DNA of 64,000 nucleotides from Heterobilharzia americana (lineage: Eukaryota; Platyhelminthes; Trematoda; Strigeidida; Schistosomatidae), in the NCBI GenBank assembly GCA_944470555.2, contig OX104127.1, forward strand, positions 46,242,934-46,306,933, written 5' to 3'. Position numbers and translations under genes: made by a program. Numbering within the stretch: position 1 is the stretch's first letter; the number at the start of each line of letters is the position of its first letter. Positions 23,663-36,667 of this stretch are shown one piece after another. Under the pieces are notes generated by a model that saw only the letters and a list, made by a program, of their open reading frames with translations, made no database searches and was not told where the DNA came from.

Positions 23663-24520
23663 GTAATGGATCGTATATGGAAAGAAGAAGGGATGGATAT
23701 GTGTTTAACTTCATATGGTTGTTTTGCGACAGGCTATGATGTGGGGATTATTGAAGCAGTACGGGATTCACGTACAGTCATGTCCATACAAGGGGAACGT
23801 TTGCGTTCAGCTTTACAAATAGATTCAACGCAGCTGTATAAATGGCTAACACAGCATGCTAAACAAAGAGCAAGACAAATGAATCAATCACCATTAGGTG
23901 ATAGTTGTGTATACGAACGAATGATACGTACATTCACCAAGTCGTGTGCTGGTTATTGCATCGCCACATTTATTCTAGGCATACGAGATAGGCATCCAGA
24001 TAATATAATGGTTGATTCAACTGGTCGATTGTTTCATATTGACTTTGGGCATATTTTAGATAATCGCAAGAAGAAGTTTGGTATTACACGTGAACGTGTT
24101 CCATTTGTATTGACAAAAGACTTTATCACAGTGATTGCACGCGGCAATCCTGATGCTGGTACTATGTTGAGCACAACAGCAGCAACAACTAATACAGTTT
24201 ACAGTACAACACTTGTGAATAGTGCTGGAGGGGTATGCACTAATATGCACTTTCAAGAGTTCACTGATCTATGTGGAAAAGCTTATCTTCTACTACGTAA
24301 ACATTCAAATCTCATACTCACACTATTAGCAATGATGTTACCGTGTGGATTGCCTGAGCTCACTTCAGTATATGATTTGGATTATGTTCGAAAAACTCTG
24401 GCTGTTGAAATTGACAACGAACAGGAAGCACTTGCCTATTTCTACCATCAGTTTAATGAAGCTTATTCTTGTGCATGGACGACAAAAATTGATTGGTTTT
24501 CCCATTGGATGAACACATAA
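23663..24520 (+). CDS. PIK3C (class I p110): Class I PI3K catalytic subunit, last exon: kinase C-lobe
   Basis: 285 codons plus stop, phase 0, completing LQLLG-VMDRIW. It includes the hinge/specificity region (TSYGCFATGYDVGIIEAV), CAGYCIATFILGI (residues 94-107), catalytic loop RDRHPDN (108-114), DFG at 127-129 and activation loop KKKFGITRERVPFVLT (136-151). The basic KKK..RER activation loop is that of class I enzymes that accept PtdIns(4,5)P2. Residue 108 is Arg (cga, 23984-23986), where the usual p110 motif is GDRH; catalytic D109, H111 and N114 are kept. A Ser/Thr-rich insertion (about residues 161-192) lengthens the surface loop before the helix FQEFTDLCGKAYLLLR. The end, TTKIDWFSHWMNT, matches the lipid-contacting C-terminal tail of p110. 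No clear AATAAA was found close behind the stop. Confidence 0.93.
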   Translation, partial: VMDRIWKEEGMDMCLTSYGCFATGYDVGIIEAVRDSRTVMSIQGERLRSALQIDSTQLYKWLTQHAKQRARQMNQSPLGDSCVYERMIRTFTKSCAGYCIATFILGIRDRHPDNIMVDSTGRLFHIDFGHILDNRKKKFGITRERVPFVLTKDFITVIARGNPDAGTMLSTTAATTNTVYSTTLVNSAGGVCTNMHFQEFTDLCGKAYLLLRKHSNLILTLLAMMLPCGLPELTSVYDLDYVRKTLAVEIDNEQEALAYFYHQFNEAYSCAWTTKIDWFSHWMNT

Positions 24521-24769
24521 TACAGAAGGATTTATTAGCTTATTTGTTTATTTATTCAGTCAAAAAGTGCAATTGTTTTTACTTTTTTCCCCATGAGTTT
24601 TTCAACTACATTTAATCACGTAACTCCTACTGGTGCAATTTTATGTGATAGAATCTGATACATACTTGCTATGAGATGGCTTGTAACACTACACGATTAT
24701 CAAATGCGAAGTAGATGGAACGGATTTAGGTCATGCGACTCACTACTTGGAAGTCAATAGACAGGAAAA

Positions 24770-25715
24770 AAATCGCACATAAGTGCATCGGTTCAAGTTG
24801 CTACACCTCACAGTAGGATGGAAAGAACAAGTGGATAGAAAAAGACTGATATCAAAGTAGTTTGAGAGAATAAACAATATAAAGGTAATGGTTAGTGAAA
24901 ATATTCCAGCTTTAGAAGACGCCAGAGAGTGAATACATCTGCGGCACTGTGACAGATTTTCGACGATTTCATCAAGAGTCCTCAACCACTGCTTCCTGAC
25001 GTCCCAGTGAACCCCAGCCAGGTAGTATACATCTCACACTATGCGGACCAGCGGTCATGGACTTCATGCACTCGTATCACGTCTTTATCTGACTACCATT
25101 AGCCCTCTTCTCACCTAGTCCGACTTCTGCACGTCGAGGTAGACGCGACGGTATGTGAAACACGTCCGATCCATCTTAGTGGCTGAAGTTTCGCAACTCT
25201 ATTGACCAACTTTCCTATCTTGTCTAGTACCTTTCGCCTAACTTCCACATTAGTTATACAGTGATTGCAGCACACATGCAAAATGCTGTGGAGACACTTG
25301 TGGTCAGAAACCTATAGTCTCTTCGCGTCTTCCACACTTAACAGTTATAGCTCATAGTCACATAACAAGACGGAACGAACAGCAGCTCAGTATATATGTC
25401 CGTTAATAGGTAGTCGGATTTCTCACCGAGGCGTGAGATGATGCAAGTTGGCAAGTACGAAAGGGGCCTTTTGTATCCGAGCTGAGATTTCGTGAGTCAA
25501 CAGCCTGTAAGCACTGATGCAACTCCCCAAGTAAGTAAGTGGTAGTCGATACATTCCACCACTTTAGTGGTTATCTTTAAACTTAAAATATCTACTGCCC
25601 AGTTGTGAAGCCTCATCTTACGTTTGACGGGTTCGTAAGGCATGCCAAACAAATTTCGGCTTTTAAGCCATCACAAAACCCTGCATTTTGTGAGCATCTT
25701 CATTTAGTGTAGTGC
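24770..25715 (-). mobile_element. Degenerate RTE family A copy A4 (RT to 3' tail), antisense
   Basis: It follows the PI3K stop by about 250 bp. The - strand shows RT C-terminal segments (around 25560-25300), the rewiring CGTGTTTCACAT/CGCATG region (about 25140-25180) and the 3' end with the gaatacatctgcggcactgt signature (24930-24950) and tail to 24770. Numerous stops. Sequence near 24985-25010 (ccactgcttcctgacgtccc) recurs in each 2,224-bp unit. Confidence 0.75.
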
Positions 25716-27743
25716 GTGTTACTGATAAGAACAGTATGTGTTGGGAGGTCGGCAGAAATCATAAGCAATCACTAGTGATGAACAAATATTCTGCTCAGAG
25801 GAACCCAAGAGACAATCTGAGCGTATTAAGAGCAAGCCGAGACAGAAGCAGAAGACGAAATGAAACACATTCTGCAAATGAATATTTTAATGCAAAGCGT
25901 ACAATATTTCATCACTACTGTTAGAGATGTCTTAACAAACATTCTGTCTTGTGTCTCAGTCTTGTCGTTTCCTACACTAATAGGAAAATAACGTTCGCCT
26001 ACTTTAGTTGAAAGAGATGCCCTTCAAACAGTAAATCAACACCTGTGATCATCGTCAAAATAGGACCAGGCGTAACTGCGTAACAGTCCAAGTTGCCACA
26101 ACTCATGTTACCACATCCAGAAGAAAGACATCAAGATGAAAAACAAATAAATAGGTAAAAGGCGATCACTTGGGACGAAAAGGGGAAGGGAGGAAATACA
26201 GCATTCAGTATAATGATTAAGATGATCAACCATAAGTTATGTTGTGATTATTTTTCGACAGTGCAACATACTTTACAAAGCCCTTCTTTTATGGGAGACA
26301 TTGTTAGTCAATAGTATCAGACTCTGTCTTTAGATCAGGCCAGCAACTTTCATTGTCTTTCTGAGCTCACTCTCGAGCTCCAGCTGTATCAAATCTAGAC
26401 ACTATTTGTTGGTGTGGTTCGCCTATGATCATCGAAGTGTTTTGAGTCGATGGAAGGACACTATAGTGAAAAGTTATGCATAACTTTTTCACTCTGAATA
26501 ATTTCTAAGTTAGACTAATTATTAACGGTTAACTTTTAAAGTATTCTGTGAATATATACTGCTCCTCTATTTTTCGGTCAGAGTTTGATGCACATGTTTC
26601 TCTGTTTGTGACTGGATGATGACAAAGTGAATGGCTACCGGCTCTTCGAAATTTCCAGTTACTCTGTAAATCAGTTAATGACCAACCAACAATGGCCTCA
26701 TTAGCATCTGTCTCTTGCTTCCTGATTTCCTTAATCAGATGAGATTATCTGCTTCCACTTACAGTTGGTGCCTTCTCCATCTGTTTTATTACTAACTCGC
26801 TGTAGTGTGTGCTAGTTTCCATTTTAACCGATTTGGTTATCATTTCTGACTAAAAATAGTTAGATTAAGTTCCCATGCAGCTAGCAGAACCAAGTACCTT
26901 AGACTAGCCTTCATTTGTACATAACGGACTGCTTTTACCGTTATTTCGATCGTAAAGTACGTGATGCCATATCGAATCAGGATAACACTAGTTGTCACGT
27001 CTATATAGTTAAATAACTATATACCTTCATGAAATGCACATTTGAAACTCCTCTTTTGATGATGTGGGCATCATAGTGCTCCTCTACCTTTTTTTGCTGC
27101 TAGATTCGGATTACAAAGATACCTGCATAAACCACACTGATTAAAGGTTTTAATCATGTTATTTCGAAGAAATACGATCTTTTACTGATAGTGAAATGCT
27201 ATTTATGCTGAGAATTAGTTTTCACGACAAGAGACAAATTCTGATGTGTACCTGTTATTTGAGTTGAAGCTCCCAGTATAACAGACGATTACTGAAACGC
27301 AGACGCAAGAATAAGCCAATATTATCAATTGGTTAGGATTCCAAATGTGTCGCACTGGTGTCAAACCACCATACTGTGCTTTCTTACTTGCTGATTTGTT
27401 GTATCAACTGTTGCAGTGACCACATACTTTCGTGAAGTCTTTTGTAAAATGCCAGGTAATCGGACTTACCTTTTAGTTGGTTCAAACTGTAATCAGCGGG
27501 CAGTTCAGAAGTATATCAGTTAATATTGCTCTTTTTGACATTTACACATTCAGTCGAACATCGCACAGTCAGCTAATAACAAGTTTACTCATGCCTAAAA
27601 GAACTTCTAACTGAATAACTAAAGGTTGGGAAAAACATATGTTCTCTGTGACAGTGTTCAAAAATTCTACATGATTATCTACACTGCAGAGTGCAATCTC
27701 CTAAGATTGTACACATGGAAAATAGTGAAAGAGAAGCTTGACA
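25716..27743. other. Intergenic DNA with one RTE 3'-tail fragment
   Basis: At about 26045-26200 (-) there is an RTE family A 3' tail (taactgcgtaacagtccaag, then ttgccacaactcatg), like 18530-18650. The rest (26200-27743) has no recognised gene. Confidence 0.55.
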
Positions 27744-27901
27744 AAAAACTTGAACTTTGTACTAAATTGGAATTCCAACCTAGTCTGGTTATTAAAAATG
27801 TCACATGGTGAAATAGTATTATTTACCGGATAACGTTTCCGACGTAATTTATTGTTCATATTCAGTATGTCCATGCACTGCGCCTGTGTTTAGATTGTTT
27901 C
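27744..27901 (+). repeat. Dispersed repeat spanning the left edge of the 2,224-bp array
   Basis: This stretch matches 48101-48254 over about 155 bp (actaaattggaattccaacc; gtctggttattaaaaatgtc; ggataacgtttccgac). The match covers both sides of the array boundary at 27771/27772, so the left junction of the first unit is ancestral sequence. The identity of the repeat family is unknown. Confidence 0.8.
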
Positions 27902-29995
27902 TGGTTACGTTCGGATTTAAGAAATCCCAGCACATTTCAAAGTTGAGTCAAAAACCACTGCTTCCTGACGTCCCAGTCGATAGTGGCTTTTAAAGTCAAA
28001 CAAAAAATTGAATCTTAACTAATGACTTTAGTCACTAAGTGAAAAACCTCTGAAATAACAAATTCGGATGCTTTGTTTCGACGGGAAAGATAGTTCTTCA
28101 CAAATAACTAAACCTAATTGGCTATCCCAACAGTTGCTAGAGTAGCTTTTCGCATCGAGTGTAAGCGAGCCTGTAACGTCACTTGTCGGTTTGCTAATGG
28201 TCATCAACTTATCGACATACTGTGTCAGTTAGGATTTTGTCTATGCCTACAATGACATCAGGACGATCATAGATTTTTGTTATTTTGAAGGCCACCATAA
28301 AAATACTGGAGTAACCAATGAGATTTCAGGATTTGGTGAGAAATCTACTTTTCTATTCGGAATACAGAAACCTGGTTCATCATCTCTTTTGTTTCTAGTG
28401 TTCTTTGAACTCTCTCTACTTTGAACACATGTTGATTCAAGCTGGTATCATTTTGGGAATCTTCAAATTACTGATGCAAATATATATTTTACATTTTTAG
28501 TTTTTGGTGATACATTCAGGTCGAGTAAACTGGATTTTTTATATATTAGCATAAGAAAGTCTCATATACTTGTCGATAAATTGATGAATCATTAACGAAC
28601 AGGCTACACACAACGTGGTGCTTCTAATGTGAATGGTCATATGGTATAAGTGATACTCGTTTATTTCGTCAAAAAAAAAAAACACAGGCTTGTTGAAGCT
28701 GATCACCTCACTTGACTGCTTTGATTGCTAGTCATATATGCTGTGTACGTTGCACATTTGGATTCCACTTGCTTTTGAGTATATCATCTCAGTCTAAATA
28801 TATGCTGCCAAATATAAATGACATACGAGTTGGGTTAAGCAACAGATGATTGACACTGCGATGGCAACGGTAGTTTAATATCTGGAGTTTTCTCATATCT
28901 TCTACGTTTAATGATCACTTTTCAGTATTAGAGTAGCACAAAGTGAATTACAGCCCAATACACTCAACCCCTTGCAGAAAATCAGACATCTCATTAGTAT
29001 CATAAGTGGTGCAAGTTGGCAAAAGTCACCGACGCACTTGGGTTAGCACGACTTCCTAGGTGAGTGGAAGCGTATCCCAAACATCCTCAGGAATATTTCG
29101 TTTGTGTGCTTTACGTGGACTATGGGATCTCCTTAAAAGAAATTAGTTTGTATAAAGTGGTACGAGAAGATCACCATGATAATATCTATGACAAATTTGA
29201 ATGAAAATAGAGAGGATAGACATCTTTAATGAAGACCATCTCACTGCAGATTCTAATATCACTGACGGTTGGTATTCGGGTAAAGAGCCTTCAGTAAGCC
29301 TATATGTCTTCTAGGTAAAGGATTCGGTGAAACAAAATCTATTTGTCGATGAAGTCAGTGGTAATCTTGTTCTAAACTTATTTACTGTTTCTTTTTCAGT
29401 CCCTTGTTTTCACTGTCATTAGTTCCGACACTTCCTTCTGGCTGTTGATTTCTGCGAACTGGTGTACTCATCATTGTGGCATGTTATGCGTTGTTTCTTT
29501 TTAAAGAAAAACAGTCGACTGAAAAGTAGTCTTATTACATGATTCACTTTATAGAATGCTAAGGTAATCCCTATTGAAACTAGATTACGATAAGTTACAC
29601 TTCAATTAATTTTTCGGTATCGTGAGCGACAGGTTAGCGTTATTTGGTAAAGCAGCCAAAATGGAAAATAATTTAAACTTATCAAGTAATAATAATAATA
29701 CTTGAATAGTCAGCTGTTAACTAAACGCATTAAGACACATAACAGTAATATCGGGATTCAACTGTTCTGTTTTAAAGTACTATATGAACAGTGCCAACTG
29801 ATTTCGTTTGTAAATCGTAGAAAGTACACCCACTCTACCATAGTGTTAGTTCGAATGTTCAAGCTTTAGAGGATGCTAAAGCGTGAATACATTTGCGGCA
29901 TTATGACCGGATTTCAGCCATGTCACCGAGAGTCCTCAACCACTGGTTCCTATCATCTCGGTGACCTGTCAGGTAGTCTACATCTCCCTACACGA
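27772..29995 (+). repeat. Array unit 1
   Basis: First unit. Its left flank continues in the ancestral dispersed repeat. It carries the G variant (cagaaacctgg, around 28370). Antisense RTE RT-like scrap at about 28985-29290 and antisense RTE 3' end at about 29865-29995. Confidence 0.95.
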
Positions 29996-32219
29996 ATTCC
30001 AACCTAGTCTGGTTATTAAAAATGTCACATGGTGAAATAGTATTATTTACCGGATAACGTTTCCGACGTAATTTATTGTTCATATTCAGTATGTCCATGC
30101 ACTGCGCCTGTGTTTAGATTGTTTCTGGTTACGTTCGGATTTAAGAAATCCCAGCACATTTCAAAGTTGAGTCAAAAACCACTGCTTCCTGACGTCCCAG
30201 TCGATAGTGGCTTTTAAAGTCAAACAAAAAATTGAATCTTAACTAATGACTTTAGTCACTAAGTGAAAAACCTCTGAAATAACAAATTCGGATGCTTTGT
30301 TTCGACGGGAAAGATAGTTCTTCACAAATAACTAAACCTAATTGGCTATCCCAACAGTTGCTAGAGTAGCTTTTCGCATCGAGTGTAAGCGAGCCTGTAA
30401 CGTCACTTGTCGGTTTGCTAATGGTCATCAACTTATCGACATACTGTGTCAGTTAGGATTTTGTCTATGCCTACAATGACATCAGGACGATCATAGATTT
30501 TTGTTATTTTGAAGGCCACCATAAAAATACTGGAGTAACCAATGAGATTTCAGGATTTGGTGAGAAATCTACTTTTCTATTCGGAATACAGAAACCTGGT
30601 TCATCATCTCTTTTGTTTCTAGTGTTCTTTGAACTCTCTCTACTTTGAACACATGTTGATTCAAGCTGGTATCATTTTGGGAATCTTCAAATTACTGATG
30701 CAAATATATATTTTACATTTTTAGTTTTTGGTGATACATTCAGGTCGAGTAAACTGGATTTTTTATATATTAGCATAAGAAAGTCTCATATACTTGTCGA
30801 TAAATTGATGAATCATTAACGAACAGGCTACACACAACGTGGTGCTTCTAATGTGAATGGTCATATGGTATAAGTGATACTCGTTTATTTCGTCAAAAAA
30901 AAAAAACACAGGCTTGTTGAAGCTGATCACCTCACTTGACTGCTTTGATTGCTAGTCATATATGCTGTGTACGTTGCACATTTGGATTCCACTTGCTTTT
31001 GAGTATATCATCTCAGTCTAAATATATGCTGCCAAATATAAATGACATACGAGTTGGGTTAAGCAACAGATGATTGACACTGCGATGGCAACGGTAGTTT
31101 AATATCTGGAGTTTTCTCATATCTTCTACGTTTAATGATCACTTTTCAGTATTAGAGTAGCACAAAGTGAATTACAGCCCAATACACTCAACCCCTTGCA
31201 GAAAATCAGACATCTCATTAGTATCATAAGTGGTGCAAGTTGGCAAAAGTCACCGACGCACTTGGGTTAGCACGACTTCCTAGGTGAGTGGAAGCGTATC
31301 CCAAACATCCTCAGGAATATTTCGTTTGTGTGCTTTACGTGGACTATGGGATCTCCTTAAAAGAAATTAGTTTGTATAAAGTGGTACGAGAAGATCACCA
31401 TGATAATATCTATGACAAATTTGAATGAAAATAGAGAGGATAGACATCTTTAATGAAGACCATCTCACTGCAGATTCTAATATCACTGACGGTTGGTATT
31501 CGGGTAAAGAGCCTTCAGTAAGCCTATATGTCTTCTAGGTAAAGGATTCGGTGAAACAAAATCTATTTGTCGATGAAGTCAGTGGTAATCTTGTTCTAAA
31601 CTTATTTACTGTTTCTTTTTCAGTCCCTTGTTTTCACTGTCATTAGTTCCGACACTTCCTTCTGGCTGTTGATTTCTGCGAACTGGTGTACTCATCATTG
31701 TGGCATGTTATGCGTTGTTTCTTTTTAAAGAAAAACAGTCGACTGAAAAGTAGTCTTATTACATGATTCACTTTATAGAATGCTAAGGTAATCCCTATTG
31801 AAACTAGATTACGATAAGTTACACTTCAATTAATTTTTCGGTATCGTGAGCGACAGGTTAGCGTTATTTGGTAAAGCAGCCAAAATGGAAAATAATTTAA
31901 ACTTATCAAGTAATAATAATAATACTTGAATAGTCAGCTGTTAACTAAACGCATTAAGACACATAACAGTAATATCGGGATTCAACTGTTCTGTTTTAAA
32001 GTACTATATGAACAGTGCCAACTGATTTCGTTTGTAAATCGTAGAAAGTACACCCACTCTACCATAGTGTTAGTTCGAATGTTCAAGCTTTAGAGGATGC
32101 TAAAGCGTGAATACATTTGCGGCATTATGACCGGATTTCAGCCATGTCACCGAGAGTCCTCAACCACTGGTTCCTATCATCTCGGTGACCTGTCAGGTAG
32201 TCTACATCTCCCTACACGA
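29996..32219 (+). repeat. Array unit 2
   Basis: Full-length unit with the G variant near 30592. No difference from unit 1 was noticed by eye. Confidence 0.95.
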
Positions 32220-34443
32220 ATTCCAACCTAGTCTGGTTATTAAAAATGTCACATGGTGAAATAGTATTATTTACCGGATAACGTTTCCGACGTAATTTAT
32301 TGTTCATATTCAGTATGTCCATGCACTGCGCCTGTGTTTAGATTGTTTCTGGTTACGTTCGGATTTAAGAAATCCCAGCACATTTCAAAGTTGAGTCAAA
32401 AACCACTGCTTCCTGACGTCCCAGTCGATAGTGGCTTTTAAAGTCAAACAAAAAATTGAATCTTAACTAATGACTTTAGTCACTAAGTGAAAAACCTCTG
32501 AAATAACAAATTCGGATGCTTTGTTTCGACGGGAAAGATAGTTCTTCACAAATAACTAAACCTAATTGGCTATCCCAACAGTTGCTAGAGTAGCTTTTCG
32601 CATCGAGTGTAAGCGAGCCTGTAACGTCACTTGTCGGTTTGCTAATGGTCATCAACTTATCGACATACTGTGTCAGTTAGGATTTTGTCTATGCCTACAA
32701 TGACATCAGGACGATCATAGATTTTTGTTATTTTGAAGGCCACCATAAAAATACTGGAGTAACCAATGAGATTTCAGGATTTGGTGAGAAATCTACTTTT
32801 CTATTCGGAATACAGAAACCTGGTTCATCATCTCTTTTGTTTCTAGTGTTCTTTGAACTCTCTCTACTTTGAACACATGTTGATTCAAGCTGGTATCATT
32901 TTGGGAATCTTCAAATTACTGATGCAAATATATATTTTACATTTTTAGTTTTTGGTGATACATTCAGGTCGAGTAAACTGGATTTTTTATATATTAGCAT
33001 AAGAAAGTCTCATATACTTGTCGATAAATTGATGAATCATTAACGAACAGGCTACACACAACGTGGTGCTTCTAATGTGAATGGTCATATGGTATAAGTG
33101 ATACTCGTTTATTTCGTCAAAAAAAAAAAACACAGGCTTGTTGAAGCTGATCACCTCACTTGACTGCTTTGATTGCTAGTCATATATGCTGTGTACGTTG
33201 CACATTTGGATTCCACTTGCTTTTGAGTATATCATCTCAGTCTAAATATATGCTGCCAAATATAAATGACATACGAGTTGGGTTAAGCAACAGATGATTG
33301 ACACTGCGATGGCAACGGTAGTTTAATATCTGGAGTTTTCTCATATCTTCTACGTTTAATGATCACTTTTCAGTATTAGAGTAGCACAAAGTGAATTACA
33401 GCCCAATACACTCAACCCCTTGCAGAAAATCAGACATCTCATTAGTATCATAAGTGGTGCAAGTTGGCAAAAGTCACCGACGCACTTGGGTTAGCACGAC
33501 TTCCTAGGTGAGTGGAAGCGTATCCCAAACATCCTCAGGAATATTTCGTTTGTGTGCTTTACGTGGACTATGGGATCTCCTTAAAAGAAATTAGTTTGTA
33601 TAAAGTGGTACGAGAAGATCACCATGATAATATCTATGACAAATTTGAATGAAAATAGAGAGGATAGACATCTTTAATGAAGACCATCTCACTGCAGATT
33701 CTAATATCACTGACGGTTGGTATTCGGGTAAAGAGCCTTCAGTAAGCCTATATGTCTTCTAGGTAAAGGATTCGGTGAAACAAAATCTATTTGTCGATGA
33801 AGTCAGTGGTAATCTTGTTCTAAACTTATTTACTGTTTCTTTTTCAGTCCCTTGTTTTCACTGTCATTAGTTCCGACACTTCCTTCTGGCTGTTGATTTC
33901 TGCGAACTGGTGTACTCATCATTGTGGCATGTTATGCGTTGTTTCTTTTTAAAGAAAAACAGTCGACTGAAAAGTAGTCTTATTACATGATTCACTTTAT
34001 AGAATGCTAAGGTAATCCCTATTGAAACTAGATTACGATAAGTTACACTTCAATTAATTTTTCGGTATCGTGAGCGACAGGTTAGCGTTATTTGGTAAAG
34101 CAGCCAAAATGGAAAATAATTTAAACTTATCAAGTAATAATAATAATACTTGAATAGTCAGCTGTTAACTAAACGCATTAAGACACATAACAGTAATATC
34201 GGGATTCAACTGTTCTGTTTTAAAGTACTATATGAACAGTGCCAACTGATTTCGTTTGTAAATCGTAGAAAGTACACCCACTCTACCATAGTGTTAGTTC
34301 GAATGTTCAAGCTTTAGAGGATGCTAAAGCGTGAATACATTTGCGGCATTATGACCGGATTTCAGCCATGTCACCGAGAGTCCTCAACCACTGGTTCCTA
34401 TCATCTCGGTGACCTGTCAGGTAGTCTACATCTCCCTACACGA
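32220..34443 (+). repeat. Array unit 3
   Basis: Full-length unit with the G variant near 32816. Confidence 0.95.
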
Positions 34444-36667
34444 ATTCCAACCTAGTCTGGTTATTAAAAATGTCACATGGTGAAATAGTATTATTTACCG
34501 GATAACGTTTCCGACGTAATTTATTGTTCATATTCAGTATGTCCATGCACTGCGCCTGTGTTTAGATTGTTTCTGGTTACGTTCGGATTTAAGAAATCCC
34601 AGCACATTTCAAAGTTGAGTCAAAAACCACTGCTTCCTGACGTCCCAGTCGATAGTGGCTTTTAAAGTCAAACAAAAAATTGAATCTTAACTAATGACTT
34701 TAGTCACTAAGTGAAAAACCTCTGAAATAACAAATTCGGATGCTTTGTTTCGACGGGAAAGATAGTTCTTCACAAATAACTAAACCTAATTGGCTATCCC
34801 AACAGTTGCTAGAGTAGCTTTTCGCATCGAGTGTAAGCGAGCCTGTAACGTCACTTGTCGGTTTGCTAATGGTCATCAACTTATCGACATACTGTGTCAG
34901 TTAGGATTTTGTCTATGCCTACAATGACATCAGGACGATCATAGATTTTTGTTATTTTGAAGGCCACCATAAAAATACTGGAGTAACCAATGAGATTTCA
35001 GGATTTGGTGAGAAATCTACTTTTCTATTCGGAATACAAAAACCTGGTTCATCATCTCTTTTGTTTCTAGTGTTCTTTGAACTCTCTCTACTTTGAACAC
35101 ATGTTGATTCAAGCTGGTATCATTTTGGGAATCTTCAAATTACTGATGCAAATATATATTTTACATTTTTAGTTTTTGGTGATACATTCAGGTCGAGTAA
35201 ACTGGATTTTTTATATATTAGCATAAGAAAGTCTCATATACTTGTCGATAAATTGATGAATCATTAACGAACAGGCTACACACAACGTGGTGCTTCTAAT
35301 GTGAATGGTCATATGGTATAAGTGATACTCGTTTATTTCGTCAAAAAAAAAAAACACAGGCTTGTTGAAGCTGATCACCTCACTTGACTGCTTTGATTGC
35401 TAGTCATATATGCTGTGTACGTTGCACATTTGGATTCCACTTGCTTTTGAGTATATCATCTCAGTCTAAATATATGCTGCCAAATATAAATGACATACGA
35501 GTTGGGTTAAGCAACAGATGATTGACACTGCGATGGCAACGGTAGTTTAATATCTGGAGTTTTCTCATATCTTCTACGTTTAATGATCACTTTTCAGTAT
35601 TAGAGTAGCACAAAGTGAATTACAGCCCAATACACTCAACCCCTTGCAGAAAATCAGACATCTCATTAGTATCATAAGTGGTGCAAGTTGGCAAAAGTCA
35701 CCGACGCACTTGGGTTAGCACGACTTCCTAGGTGAGTGGAAGCGTATCCCAAACATCCTCAGGAATATTTCGTTTGTGTGCTTTACGTGGACTATGGGAT
35801 CTCCTTAAAAGAAATTAGTTTGTATAAAGTGGTACGAGAAGATCACCATGATAATATCTATGACAAATTTGAATGAAAATAGAGAGGATAGACATCTTTA
35901 ATGAAGACCATCTCACTGCAGATTCTAATATCACTGACGGTTGGTATTCGGGTAAAGAGCCTTCAGTAAGCCTATATGTCTTCTAGGTAAAGGATTCGGT
36001 GAAACAAAATCTATTTGTCGATGAAGTCAGTGGTAATCTTGTTCTAAACTTATTTACTGTTTCTTTTTCAGTCCCTTGTTTTCACTGTCATTAGTTCCGA
36101 CACTTCCTTCTGGCTGTTGATTTCTGCGAACTGGTGTACTCATCATTGTGGCATGTTATGCGTTGTTTCTTTTTAAAGAAAAACAGTCGACTGAAAAGTA
36201 GTCTTATTACATGATTCACTTTATAGAATGCTAAGGTAATCCCTATTGAAACTAGATTACGATAAGTTACACTTCAATTAATTTTTCGGTATCGTGAGCG
36301 ACAGGTTAGCGTTATTTGGTAAAGCAGCCAAAATGGAAAATAATTTAAACTTATCAAGTAATAATAATAATACTTGAATAGTCAGCTGTTAACTAAACGC
36401 ATTAAGACACATAACAGTAATATCGGGATTCAACTGTTCTGTTTTAAAGTACTATATGAACAGTGCCAACTGATTTCGTTTGTAAATCGTAGAAAGTACA
36501 CCCACTCTACCATAGTGTTAGTTCGAATGTTCAAGCTTTAGAGGATGCTAAAGCGTGAATACATTTGCGGCATTATGACCGGATTTCAGCCATGTCACCG
36601 AGAGTCCTCAACCACTGGTTCCTATCATCTCGGTGACCTGTCAGGTAGTCTACATCTCCCTACACGA
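34444..36667 (+). repeat. Array unit 4
   Basis: Full-length unit with the A variant (caaaaacctgg, near 35040), shared only with unit 5. Confidence 0.95.

Noticed and set aside
26165..26185. Hammerhead-like gggacgaaaa
   Set aside because: No CTGATGA box or helix II partner upstream; it lies in an RTE tail.
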